Source: Campylobacter volucris (GTDB lineage Bacteria; Campylobacterota; Campylobacteria; Campylobacterales; Campylobacteraceae). Taken from it: a DNA stretch of 64,000 nucleotides. The DNA lies in contig NZ_VOWJ01000014.1 in assembly GCF_008011665.1 (NCBI RefSeq), forward strand, positions 58,594-122,593, written 5' to 3'. Positions 9,137 through 17,448 of this stretch are shown here, piece by piece (within the stretch, counting starts at the first letter, position 1; the number at the start of each line of letters is the position of its first letter). The position numbers were made by a program, and so were the translations under genes. The notes below the pieces were generated by a model that was not told where the DNA came from, made no database searches, and worked only from the letters and a program-made list of their open reading frames with translations.

Positions 9137-10614
9137 TTTGCATTTCCTTTATAGTATCTTTTGATTGAATAAAGTTCGATTAATTTTTTTAATAATTCTT
9201 CTTTTAAAAGTGCTTGTTTTGTTTGTCTTGCACTTTGTTCTATAATAAATTTATAAATTTGTTCCTTTTCTTTATTTTGTAGTTTTTGTTCGATAATTTC
9301 ATAAACTATAGCTTTATCATCAAATAAAACATAAGATTTTTGTTTATTAGTATCAAAAACTTGTGCTAAAAATTCGCTAAATTCGGTATTGTTCATAATA
9401 CTATCACTCACTTTATTATTTTTACTAGAATCTCTGCTGTAAGTTCCTATGTCGATACCATGGAAATTTTCCAATGCATTTTTAGCTTTTTCTTCTAATA
9501 TTTGTTTTGTTTTTTCTTTGATATATAGTTTTTTAACTTCATTTTTTGCTTGTTCAAAAGTTTGAGTTTGTATAGGATTGATCTTTAAAATTTGAGCAAT
9601 CATATAACCATCTTTAAATTTAAATGGCTTGATAAAATCTTTTTCTTTACTTTTTTGTATAGCTTCTAAAGGATAGTAAATATCTGTATTTTCAATAGTA
9701 ATATTTGTATCAAAATTTAACTCACCCTTTCTTAGTGCCACATAGCTTTCATTTGCTTTAAGTTTTAATTTTGCAAGATTAAGATCTTTTAGAACTTTTT
9801 CTTTACTTTGTTCTAGGCTTAGTATTTTTCCATTAAAATCTTTGTAATCATTTTTATTTTCTTCATAAAATTTTGCTAGCTCTTTTTCATCAATTTGTGT
9901 TAAATCTGGCTTTAAAAAATAAGTTGCTAATTCATAGCTTGGTTCGCTTTTGTATAATTGTTTATTTTTTTCCCAAGTTTGATAGAGCTCTTTTTCGTCT
10001 ATAACAATATCTTTTTCATTGACATAAATTGCTTGGATTTTTAATTTATCTTGCATCAAAAAACTTGCCGCAAACATATCTATTTCATCTTCTTTTAAAG
10101 GGATATTAAAAATAACATTGATTTTTTTAAGTAAAAGCTCATCGTGAATCATTTTTTCATAAGTTTTTGGAGTGTAATTGTTTCTTGAAAGAATATTATA
10201 GTAAAGATTTTTATCAAATACACCTGATTCGTTGTGAAAAACCTTTTGATGAGCAAGATCATAGGCAATTTCTTCTTCGCTTACGCTTAGTCCTAAAGTC
10301 TTTGCATAAGATAGAAGTAATTTTTCTTGTATTAGTTCGTTAATTGCTTGAGTATCTAAACCATCTTTTAAAGCTTGTTCTTGAGTATAGTTTCCATCGT
10401 TAAGTTGAGAATAATATGCAAATAATTGAGAATATTTAAGATTAAATTCATCATAGCTAATTTTTTCATCGCCAACTTTAGCAACAGCATTAGAACGATC
10501 GGTATTAAAATCGTAACTTCCCCAACCAACAAAACCTGCACCTACAAAGGCAACAACGCTAATCCAGATTGTTATAACTAAATATTTTTTATGATGCTGC
10601 ATCCAAGTGAGCAT
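9133..10614 (-). CDS. SurA/PpiD-like periplasmic folding factor
   Basis: An N-terminal membrane anchor (about residues 11-31, VITIWISVVAFVGAGFVGWG) is followed by a long periplasmic part with a SurA/PpiD-type N-terminal domain (VAKVGDEKISYDEFNLKYSQ). A parvulin-like region probably lies in the middle, but its catalytic residues are not obvious. It is expected to assist outer-membrane and periplasmic protein folding. I chose the ATG at 10614 rather than the TTG 15 bases upstream because GGGG lies five bases before this ATG. Length 493 residues. It begins the ppiD-ftsA-ftsZ unit. Confidence 0.88.
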   Translation of the reverse strand: MLTWMQHHKKYLVITIWISVVAFVGAGFVGWGSYDFNTDRSNAVAKVGDEKISYDEFNLKYSQLFAYYSQLNDGNYTQEQALKDGLDTQAINELIQEKLLLSYAKTLGLSVSEEEIAYDLAHQKVFHNESGVFDKNLYYNILSRNNYTPKTYEKMIHDELLLKKINVIFNIPLKEDEIDMFAASFLMQDKLKIQAIYVNEKDIVIDEKELYQTWEKNKQLYKSEPSYELATYFLKPDLTQIDEKELAKFYEENKNDYKDFNGKILSLEQSKEKVLKDLNLAKLKLKANESYVALRKGELNFDTNITIENTDIYYPLEAIQKSKEKDFIKPFKFKDGYMIAQILKINPIQTQTFEQAKNEVKKLYIKEKTKQILEEKAKNALENFHGIDIGTYSRDSSKNNKVSDSIMNNTEFSEFLAQVFDTNKQKSYVLFDDKAIVYEIIEQKLQNKEKEQIYKFIIEQSARQTKQALLKEELLKKLIELYSIKRYYKGNAN

Positions 10615-10653
10615 TTTTTCCCCAATCAAACTTAATTATGAATTAAATTACAA

Positions 10654-10659
10654 ATTATA
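10654..10659 (-). promoter_or_regulatory. Putative -10 element for ppiD-ftsA-ftsZ
   Basis: TATAAT on the minus strand, 39 bases upstream of the chosen PpiD-like start, in an AT-rich gap. It is the only good promoter-like element before the division cluster. Confidence 0.45.
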
Positions 10660-10696
10660 GATAAATTGTGATTAATCAAAAATTAATTTTTTAAAA

Positions 10697-11275
10697 TCAT
10701 GATAAATTAGTTTCAGCTAAATAAATGATTTTACAAGAATTTTCAATCAAATCTATGATTTTTCCAAGTTCATAGCTTGTTCTACCATAAGCAAAAATGC
10801 CATATCCTTTAACCACCACAAAATTTTGTTTTTGCTCTAACATATAGCGATAAATTTCTGTTTGAGATCTATCTTCCCAATCTTCGTAATTTTTGGGATT
10901 ATAAATGCGAATTTCTTCTAAAAAAATTTCGCCAAAATAATCTTGAGGGGTAATAAAATCATGATTTAAACTCATAGAAAGGGTGTAAGATGGACAAGCA
11001 AAGCATATAAATTTGGCTTCAGGGATATTTTCATAAATGCTTTTGTGTATTTCGCAATCGCTATTTGCTTCATTCCAGCTATAATCTTTGCTAAATTTTA
11101 AAACACTAAGATTTTTTTCATTAATTTGGTTTAAAAAAGCGTCATTTTTATTGATGATAAAAGAGCTTGGAGAAAGTTTTGCTGAAATTGATCCATGGGA
11201 GATTCCAAAAAAATTTTTTTTAAACATAGATGAAGAAAGCATTTGAATTTGAGAAATAATATTGTCTTTATTCAC
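10697..11275 (-). CDS. Class II aldolase/adducin-domain protein
   Basis: A 192-residue cytoplasmic protein with the class II aldolase fold: GISHGSISAKLS near residue 25 (phosphate-binding N/SHGxxS loop) and a C-terminal VVKGYGIFAYGRTSYE, the usual substrate-end motif. The usual HxHP zinc pair is not clearly present; FACPSYTLSMSLNHDF occupies that area, so enzyme activity is uncertain. The start is GTG. It is divergent from rsmH and sits directly before ppiD on the same strand, 82 bases apart. Substrate unknown. Confidence 0.78.
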   Translation of the reverse strand: MNKDNIISQIQMLSSSMFKKNFFGISHGSISAKLSPSSFIINKNDAFLNQINEKNLSVLKFSKDYSWNEANSDCEIHKSIYENIPEAKFICFACPSYTLSMSLNHDFITPQDYFGEIFLEEIRIYNPKNYEDWEDRSQTEIYRYMLEQKQNFVVVKGYGIFAYGRTSYELGKIIDLIENSCKIIYLAETNLS

Positions 11276-11309
11276 TAAAAAGCCTTTTTTTTAAACTTAA
11301 TTGAGATAT

Positions 11310-11315
11310 TATACT
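11310..11315 (+). promoter_or_regulatory. Putative -10 element for rsmH
   Basis: TATACT within TATTATACT, 20 bases before the rsmH start codon and following a T-rich run, consistent with a Campylobacter sigma70 promoter in the divergent gap. Confidence 0.4.
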
Positions 11316-11335
11316 AAAAAATAAAAAGGTTTGAT

Positions 11336-12253
11336 TTGAAAAGTCTGCATATACCAGTTTTATTGCAAGAAGTTTTAGATGTTTTTAAAGATTTAGATCA
11401 AGGAGATTTTTTAGATTGCACATTAGGGTATGGAGGACATAGTAGTGCTATTTTAAAAGCTCATCCAAATTTAAATTTAATTGCTTGCGATAAAGATATA
11501 GAAGCTTTAAATTTTTCAAAAGCCTTTTTAAATGAATTTTCAAATAGAATTTCTTTTTATCATCTTGGTTTTAAAAATATACTAGATAAAATTTTTACAC
11601 AAAATTTAAGAGGAGTTTTAGCAGATATTGGAGTATCTTCTTTGCAGCTTGATAAAAATGATAGAGGTTTTTCTTTGAATTCAGATTTTTTAGATATGAG
11701 AATGGATCAAAATGCAAGTTTGAGTGCTAAAGAGCTTGTAAATTCATACTCTGAAGAAGAATTAGAGCAAATTTTTAGAGAAAATGGAGATTTAGGTTCT
11801 ATCTCAAAAAAATTAGCTTCAAAAATTATACAAGCAAGAAATCACAAAGAAATCACAAGTGCAAAAGAATTAGCCAAAATTATAGGTGATGCTAAATTTC
11901 ATGGTCGTAATGTAAGTTTAGCTTTGCTTGTGTTTCAAGCTTTGCGTATAGAAGTTAATGATGAGTTAGGTGAACTTAAAAGATTACTTGATAGTATTGA
12001 AAAGGCTAAGTTAAAAGATTGCAAAGTCGCGATAATTTGCTTTCATTCCTTAGAAGATAGATTAGTTAAAAATACTTTTAAAAGATGGGAAAAAGATTGT
12101 ATTTGTGATGAAAAAGCTTTTAGATGCGAGTGTGGAAAAAACCATAGTCTTGGAAAGATTCTTAGTAAAAAAGCTATAAGTGCTTCCAAAGAAGAAGTTA
12201 GATACAATAGTAGATCAAGTTGTGCAAAGATGCGAATTTTTCATTTTAGGTAA
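11336..12253 (+). CDS. rsmH: 16S rRNA (cytosine(1402)-N(4))-methyltransferase RsmH
   Basis: Methylates N4 of C1402 in 16S rRNA using S-adenosylmethionine. The family opening HIPVLLQEVLDV, the SAM motif DCTLGYGGHS and LADIGVSSLQLD are all present, as is the C-terminal CFHSLEDRLVKNTF block. At 305 residues it is full length. The start is TTG with AAGG seven bases upstream. It sits in the place mraW usually holds before a division gene, here followed four bases later by the FtsL-like protein. Confidence 0.97.
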   Translation: MKSLHIPVLLQEVLDVFKDLDQGDFLDCTLGYGGHSSAILKAHPNLNLIACDKDIEALNFSKAFLNEFSNRISFYHLGFKNILDKIFTQNLRGVLADIGVSSLQLDKNDRGFSLNSDFLDMRMDQNASLSAKELVNSYSEEELEQIFRENGDLGSISKKLASKIIQARNHKEITSAKELAKIIGDAKFHGRNVSLALLVFQALRIEVNDELGELKRLLDSIEKAKLKDCKVAIICFHSLEDRLVKNTFKRWEKDCICDEKAFRCECGKNHSLGKILSKKAISASKEEVRYNSRSSCAKMRIFHFR

Positions 12254-12256
12254 ATT

Positions 12257-13168
12257 ATGACTAATGATGATTTTTTAAAAGAAAAACAAAATATACGAGA
12301 AAAAATGCTCAAATACTCAAGAGCCATAAAAGAGGGTAGAGTATATGAGAATCATTATGAATTAAACGAAAATGATCGGATATTAAAAAGTAGGATTAAT
12401 CGTAAAAAAAGACCTAAATTTACAGATTTTGATGAAGAATATGAAGAAAAACCGAAAAAACAATCTTCAATTTATTTAAAAGAAGATTTAATTAATGTGA
12501 AATTAGAAGAAAGAAAACCTTTTTCAATTAAGCTAAATTTTTTCAAAAAAAACAAGCAAAAAGCAAATAAAAATATAAATTCAAAAAAACCAATAGCAAA
12601 AGAAAAAAGTGTCAATTCTAACGAAAAACTTGAAAATAAATCTTTTCAATTTGAGCAAATTTCTAAAATAGTAACAAAAGGCAATGCTTATGTTTCTTTG
12701 AAAATTCAAAATATAAAAGAAAATCAAAAACAAAAAGCAAAACTCAAACAAGAAATAAAAGAAAAGAAAAAACTTGAAAAAGAGAAATGGCAAAAACAAG
12801 AGCAACTCGAAAAAGAAAAACTAGAAAAAGAAAAACAAATTCAAGAAGAAGTAAGATTGCAAGAACAAAAAGCACAAGAGCAATTAGAATACAGCATAGA
12901 AGATAAATATGAACTTTTAGATAGTATAAAAACAGAAGAAAATAAAAATTTAAGTTTAAAACATTTATCGTATGCGGGTGTTATTTTGATTTTTGCTTTA
13001 CTTGTGTTTTTTCCTCAAATTTATATAAGAAATCAAATTTATTATATTAGTAGAGATATAGCTGATTTACGCTCGCAGGAGTGGGTTTTGGATGAGGAAA
13101 ATAAAGAGTTGCAAAGACAACTTGAAGCAATTTATTTTCAAAATCAAGTTTTAGATTATCTAGATTAA
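12257..13168 (+). CDS. FtsL-like bitopic membrane protein with long charged cytoplasmic domain
   Basis: A 303-residue protein. Residues 1-230 are highly charged, with Lys/Glu-rich coiled coil (repeats of the KEKLEKEK type near 165-200). One membrane helix follows (AGVILIFALLVFFPQIYI, about 240-257), then a short periplasmic coiled coil (ISRDIADLRSQEWVLDEENKELQRQLEAI). The last part has the topology and zipper of FtsL, and the position after rsmH is the usual ftsL site, so a divisome role is likely. The large cytoplasmic extension is far beyond normal FtsL (about 100 residues). Function inferred, not proven. Confidence 0.72.
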   Translation: MTNDDFLKEKQNIREKMLKYSRAIKEGRVYENHYELNENDRILKSRINRKKRPKFTDFDEEYEEKPKKQSSIYLKEDLINVKLEERKPFSIKLNFFKKNKQKANKNINSKKPIAKEKSVNSNEKLENKSFQFEQISKIVTKGNAYVSLKIQNIKENQKQKAKLKQEIKEKKKLEKEKWQKQEQLEKEKLEKEKQIQEEVRLQEQKAQEQLEYSIEDKYELLDSIKTEENKNLSLKHLSYAGVILIFALLVFFPQIYIRNQIYYISRDIADLRSQEWVLDEENKELQRQLEAIYFQNQVLDYLD

Positions 13169-13660
13169 TTATTTGTTTGTTTGGATGATTTTTTCTAATA
13201 CATATTGTTCTAGTTGGTTTTTGGGAATTTCTTCTTTGATAGCTTGATTGTAAATATTTTCAGCAATTTTAGAGTATTTTTCATATGCAAAATATGGAAA
13301 ATGTAAAACCCAAGCTTTTTTAATTAATTTTTTACTAATAATTTTTCTTGTGTAAATTTTAAATATATCATATCCTATAAAAATACAAGCTGTAACTAAA
13401 ACAGAACTTAAGATACTAATATGAAAATTAACAATAGTTAAAAAATAATGAGTAATTAATAACAAAGGTATCAAAATTAAGGCGCATAAAATAGCGTATA
13501 TGAGATAAGAGTTTAAGATTTTAAATTTATAATTTAATTTAGCAGGATCTACTAACATACCTTCATTTAATAAAGCATTGGCTTCCAAAAGATCCTTTAG
13601 GTTGACAGGTTGATTTGAAATCTTAAAAATGGAATTTAAAATTAATTCTTTAATTTTCAT
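13169..13660 (-). CDS. Small two-helix membrane protein, unknown function
   Basis: A 163-residue protein with two adjacent hydrophobic helices (about residues 53-70 and 76-96) flanked by basic cytoplasmic segments; no signal peptide or known motif. It converges on the FtsL-like gene with no gap between the stop codons. Probably a conserved Campylobacter inner-membrane protein. No function can be given. Confidence 0.65.
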   Translation of the reverse strand: MKIKELILNSIFKISNQPVNLKDLLEANALLNEGMLVDPAKLNYKFKILNSYLIYAILCALILIPLLLITHYFLTIVNFHISILSSVLVTACIFIGYDIFKIYTRKIISKKLIKKAWVLHFPYFAYEKYSKIAENIYNQAIKEEIPKNQLEQYVLEKIIQTNK

Positions 13661-13744
13661 CGCTCCAATCCAGAATAAAGTGATTTAATATAGTATTTTA
13701 ACATATTTTTATTTTTGATAAAATTAATGGTAATTATTTTGTAT

Positions 13745-13750
13745 TATAAT
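13745..13750 (+). promoter_or_regulatory. Putative -10 element for the aminotransferase gene
   Basis: TATAAT within TTTGTATTATAATG, an extended -10 in a T-rich context, 45 bases before the ATG of the D-amino-acid aminotransferase. Confidence 0.5.
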
Positions 13751-13794
13751 GAGTGTTAATAACTATACTGTTTTATAAAATTTAAGGAAAAAAT

Positions 13795-14652
13795 ATGGAA
13801 GAAAAAGAAATAGTTTTTTTAAATGGTGAATTTGTAAAATCAAATGAGGCTAAAATAAGTGTGTTTGATAGAGGATTTATCTTTGGAGATGGAATTTATG
13901 AAGTAGTTCCTATAGTCAATTTTAAAATAGCAGATAAGGAGGAATTTTGGGAGCGTTTTGAACGAAGTTTGGCTCAAATTAATCTAAAATTATCTTTTTC
14001 TAAAGAAGAAATGGAAGAATTTTTTAAAAAATTAATTGAAAAAAATTCTTTAAAAGAGGGCGGAATTTATATACAAGTTACTAGAGGTGTAGCAAGTAGA
14101 AACTTTGCTCTTTTAGAAGGATTAAAACCTACTATCATGGCTTTTGCTTTTGAGTGTAATGTGATTGAGCATGAATTTGCTAAAGGTGGTATTAATGTGA
14201 TTTCAACAGCGGATTTAAGATGGAAAAGAAGAGATATTAAGTCAATTTCTTTACTTGCTCAGTGTCTTGCAAAACAAGAAGCCATAAAAGCTAAAGCTTT
14301 TGAAGCTTTCATGGTAGAAAATGCTTTGGTAACAGAGGGTTCAAGTAGTTCAGCTTTTATTATAAAAAATAATATTTTAATTACTAAACCTTTTTCTAAT
14401 GAAATTTTACCAGGTATAAGACGCAAAAATATTTTAAAATTTGCAAAAGAATTAGGACTTAAAGTAGATCAAAGAGCCTTTAGTATGAAAGAAGTTTATG
14501 AAGCAGATGAAGTGTTTATTTCCGCTGCTACTTTTTTAATTTTAGGTGTAATTAAAGCAGATAGTAAAGTGATTAAAGATGGAAAAGTTGGCTTTTATAC
14601 TCAAAAACTACGAGAAAAATATATCGAAAAAATTTTAAAAGAAACTGTTTGA
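13795..14652 (+). CDS. dat: D-amino-acid aminotransferase (class IV PLP enzyme)
   Basis: A fold-type IV PLP aminotransferase, likely interconverting D-alanine and D-glutamate for peptidoglycan synthesis. The opening FLNGEFVKSNEAKISVFDRGFIFGDGIYEVVP is that of D-amino-acid rather than branched-chain enzymes (cited here only by its pattern). The PLP lysine is predicted at K149 in RRDIKSIS, and VTEGSSSSAF and FLILGVIKAD follow. At 285 residues it is full length. It is monocistronic with its own promoter and hairpin. Branched-chain aminotransferase or aminodeoxychorismate lyase remain less likely alternatives. Confidence 0.88.
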   Translation: MEEKEIVFLNGEFVKSNEAKISVFDRGFIFGDGIYEVVPIVNFKIADKEEFWERFERSLAQINLKLSFSKEEMEEFFKKLIEKNSLKEGGIYIQVTRGVASRNFALLEGLKPTIMAFAFECNVIEHEFAKGGINVISTADLRWKRRDIKSISLLAQCLAKQEAIKAKAFEAFMVENALVTEGSSSSAFIIKNNILITKPFSNEILPGIRRKNILKFAKELGLKVDQRAFSMKEVYEADEVFISAATFLILGVIKADSKVIKDGKVGFYTQKLREKYIEKILKETV

Positions 14653-14661
14653 TTATAATAA

Positions 14662-14687
14662 AGCTTGATAAATTAGTTTATCAGGCT
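14662..14687 (+). terminator. Hairpin downstream of the aminotransferase gene
   Basis: An 11-base-pair stem (14662-14672 with 14677-14687, one G-U pair) with a four-base loop starts 10 bases after the stop codon. The downstream T run is weak, so it may be a terminator or a 3'-end stabiliser. Confidence 0.55.
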
Positions 14688-14723
14688 AATATTGGTTTTA
14701 TTAAATTTAATTTTTATGAAATA

Positions 14724-14742
14724 AATAATGATAATGTTTATC
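14724..14742. promoter_or_regulatory. Fur box upstream of the P19 iron-uptake operon
   Basis: The 19 bases match the classical Fur consensus GATAATGATAATCATTATC at 16 positions. The site lies 22 bases before the likely -10 element and 72 bases before the ftr1-type start, suited to iron-dependent repression. Fur control of the P19 system is known in C. jejuni. Confidence 0.75.
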
Positions 14743-14763
14743 TTAAATTAAGAATCCAAGTAT

Positions 14764-14769
14764 TATACT
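14764..14769 (+). promoter_or_regulatory. Putative -10 element of the P19 operon
   Basis: TATACT within AGTATTATACT, just downstream of the Fur-box match and 45 bases before the GTG start of the permease gene. Confidence 0.45.
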
Positions 14770-14813
14770 TTTATTTACTTTGTTTAAAAATATATTTTTA
14801 TTGGAGATAAAAA

Positions 14814-16856
14814 GTGTTGCAAAAATTTCTTTGTTTTATAATTTTATTTTTTTCATTTGTTTTTGCAAGAGAAATTGATTATAAAGGAGAAAGTCAAGCC
14901 ATTAAACAAGCTTTAGAACAAAGTATATTATTGTATAAAGAAAATCATTTTTTACAAGCTAAAAAGAAAGTTGAAGATGCATATTTTCAACATTTTGAAA
15001 ATATGGAAGGTTCTATAGGGCGAAATATAGGCAGAAAAGTCATTACTATGGAGCGAAAATTTAATAATCTTAGAAAAATGTATAAAGATAAAGAAGAAAT
15101 TTCTAAAATTGAAGCTTTAATTGCTAGTTTAAAATTTGATTTAGATGAAATTGTGCCAATTTTAGAAAAAGGCTTACAATTGAAAGCCGAAGCTAGCGAT
15201 GTAAATTATGATGATGCATTTATTCAAAATGCTTCTTTAGAAGCTGAGAAAAAAAGACAACAAGAAGCTGCTAAGATGTTTTCAACTTTACTTGGAGAAG
15301 AAGTAAAAGATCAAAATATATCCATAAATCAAAATTTAGATCAAAATTTATCAAATCTTCAAAAAACTTCGAATTTAGATGCAAGATTGCAATTTTTAAT
15401 TGATGAGATGAGTTCTAAATTAGATCAAGCTGTTTTAGCTTTTACCAATAAAAACTATCAAAAAGCAAAAGATCTCATTCAAGCTGCTTTGTTTGAAAAT
15501 TATAGAAATTCAAAAGTAGAAATTTTAGTTGCAAGATACACTAAAGCTGGTATGGATAAAAAAATTCAAACTAAACTAAGATCTATCATTAGACAAATTA
15601 ATAATAATACTTTAGATGAAAAAATGATGAGAGAAGAAGTTTCAAATATTTTAGATCTATTATATGAAGCGTTTCTAACCTTACCAAAAGAAGAATTATC
15701 TTTACTTGAAATTAAAGGCTTTGATGATCAAGAATTAAATTTAAAAGATTATTCTAAAGTATATGATGATATTAAGATTGCTTTGAATGAGCTTTTACAA
15801 AATTACGAAGGGTTTAGTTTAAATAGTATAGATTCTTTACAAAATATTTATTTAGATATTTTTGAAGCAAGTGGTATGGAAAGCAAAATAGGAGCAGTTG
15901 ATAGTGCTTTGAAATTAAAAATTGAAAGCTATTTTTCAAAAGGTGTAGCTTTAATTAAAGCAAGTGCTTCTAAAGAAGAATTAAAACAAAATTTTGATGA
16001 ACTTGAAAAATTAATAGAACAATCATTAGATAAAATTCAAGAATCTTCCCCGATTTCATTATTTATATGGGCTTTGGGAATTATTTTAAGAGAGGGATTG
16101 GAAGCTTTGATTATTATTGTGGCTATAGTATCCTATCTTGTGCAAAGTGGCAATAAAAAGCGTTTAAATATAGTATATTCAGCTTTTTGGAGCGGGGTAT
16201 TTTTAAGTTTTGTAAGTGCATTTTTAATTTCTTGGTTTTTTAAAGAACAAGCTGGACAAAGTAGAGAACTTTTAGAAGGTATCACCATGCTTGTTGCAGT
16301 AGTATTGCTTTTTTATGTAGGATTTTGGCTTTTATCCAATGCTCACAATAAAAAATGGATTAATTTTGTTAAAACTCAAGCAGTAGAAGCTATTTCTAAT
16401 AATTCAGCTAAAGCTTTGTGGTTTAGTGTGTTTTTGGCTGTTTTTAGAGAAGGAGCAGAAACTATACTTTTTTATCAGGCTTTATTATTTGATGCAAAAA
16501 CAAATTTAGACTATAGTTTTATTTTAGCAGGTTTAGCTAGTGGGTTAATTATTTTAAGTATTTTATATTATTTATTAAAAATTGGTGCTCTAAAGATTCC
16601 ATTAAAACAATTTTTTTATATCACTTCATACATTATTTTTTATATGGTTTTTGTTTTTATGGGCAAGGGTATAGGCGAGCTTATAGAGGCTAAAGTCATT
16701 ACTCCAAGTTTAGTTCCTTTTGATTTTGATGGAATTTTGTGGCTTGGAATTTACCCTTATTATGAGAGCATCATACCTCAATTTATGGTTTTAATCTTAC
16801 TCGTTGTGGGTATTTTTATAACAAAACAAATTTCAAACAGAAAGGAAAAAATATGA
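14814..16856 (+). CDS. FTR1-family iron permease of the P19 system
   Basis: A 680-residue inner-membrane iron permease. A signal peptide (about residues 1-18) leads a periplasmic helical domain of roughly 400 residues, then a seven-helix FTR1 module with the two hallmark REXXE motifs: REGLE at 426-430 and REGAE at 545-549, which carry ferric iron. The start is GTG followed by TTG. It overlaps p19 by four bases and is first in the operon; equivalent to C. jejuni Cj1658. The work of moving iron released by P19 into the cytoplasm is inferred from studied homologues. Confidence 0.93.
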   Translation: MLQKFLCFIILFFSFVFAREIDYKGESQAIKQALEQSILLYKENHFLQAKKKVEDAYFQHFENMEGSIGRNIGRKVITMERKFNNLRKMYKDKEEISKIEALIASLKFDLDEIVPILEKGLQLKAEASDVNYDDAFIQNASLEAEKKRQQEAAKMFSTLLGEEVKDQNISINQNLDQNLSNLQKTSNLDARLQFLIDEMSSKLDQAVLAFTNKNYQKAKDLIQAALFENYRNSKVEILVARYTKAGMDKKIQTKLRSIIRQINNNTLDEKMMREEVSNILDLLYEAFLTLPKEELSLLEIKGFDDQELNLKDYSKVYDDIKIALNELLQNYEGFSLNSIDSLQNIYLDIFEASGMESKIGAVDSALKLKIESYFSKGVALIKASASKEELKQNFDELEKLIEQSLDKIQESSPISLFIWALGIILREGLEALIIIVAIVSYLVQSGNKKRLNIVYSAFWSGVFLSFVSAFLISWFFKEQAGQSRELLEGITMLVAVVLLFYVGFWLLSNAHNKKWINFVKTQAVEAISNNSAKALWFSVFLAVFREGAETILFYQALLFDAKTNLDYSFILAGLASGLIILSILYYLLKIGALKIPLKQFFYITSYIIFYMVFVFMGKGIGELIEAKVITPSLVPFDFDGILWLGIYPYYESIIPQFMVLILLVVGIFITKQISNRKEKI

Positions 16857-17374
16857 AAAAAACTTTATTAAGCTTAAGTGCAGCAATGAGTATTTTTGCT
16901 AGTTCTATTTTTGCTGCAGAAGTGCCAATTGGCGATCCTTATGAATTAAATGGTATGGAGATAGCAGCAGTTTATTTACAACCTATCGAAATGGAGCCAA
17001 GAGGAATTGATCTTGCAGCTAGTTTGGCTGATATTCATCTTGAAGCAGACATACATGCTTTAAAGGGCAATAAAAATGGTTTTCCAGAGGGCTTTTGGAT
17101 CCCATATTTAACCGTAGCTTATAAACTTACTAATCTTGATAATGGAAAAGTCAAAACAGGAACTTTAATGCCTATGGTAGCAGATGATGGCCCTCACTAT
17201 GGAGCAAATCTTAAAATGGATACAGGCATAGGAAATTATGAGTTAGTTTTTTTGATAGATAATCCAGAAAAACAAGGCTTTGGAAGACATGTAGATAAAG
17301 AAACAGGTGTTGGTAAATGGTTTGAGCCATTTTCAGTAAAGTATAATTTTAAATATACTGGTGCACCAAAATAA
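16853..17374 (+). CDS. p19: Periplasmic iron-transport protein P19
   Basis: A 173-residue periplasmic protein with a Sec signal peptide cleaved after SSIFA. P19 proteins are dimeric, bind copper and iron through conserved His, Met and Glu residues, and support growth under iron limitation. The ELNGMEIAAVYLQPIEMEP start, HLEADIHAL and DDGPHYG segments hold the metal ligands. Translationally coupled to the permease by a 4-base overlap. A strong hairpin follows the stop codon, before the rest of the operon. Confidence 0.96.
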   Translation: MKKTLLSLSAAMSIFASSIFAAEVPIGDPYELNGMEIAAVYLQPIEMEPRGIDLAASLADIHLEADIHALKGNKNGFPEGFWIPYLTVAYKLTNLDNGKVKTGTLMPMVADDGPHYGANLKMDTGIGNYELVFLIDNPEKQGFGRHVDKETGVGKWFEPFSVKYNFKYTGAPK

Positions 17375-17376
17375 TT

Positions 17377-17396
17377 ATCCTAGCATTAGCTAGGAT
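17377..17396 (+). terminator. Intercistronic hairpin after p19
   Basis: A perfect 8-base-pair stem (ATCCTAGC / GCTAGGAT) with a four-base loop begins two bases after the p19 stop and has no U-tract. It may stabilise the permease-p19 message or attenuate transcription into the downstream genes rather than end it fully. Confidence 0.55.
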
Positions 17397-17448
17397 TTAT
17401 GTATGAAATTCAAGATTTTTTACATAAATTTTATCTAAGAGTTTAACA

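Noticed and set aside
10615..10629. TTG start for the PpiD-like gene
   Set aside because: The GGGG ribosome site lies between this TTG and the ATG at 10614, so it serves the ATG.
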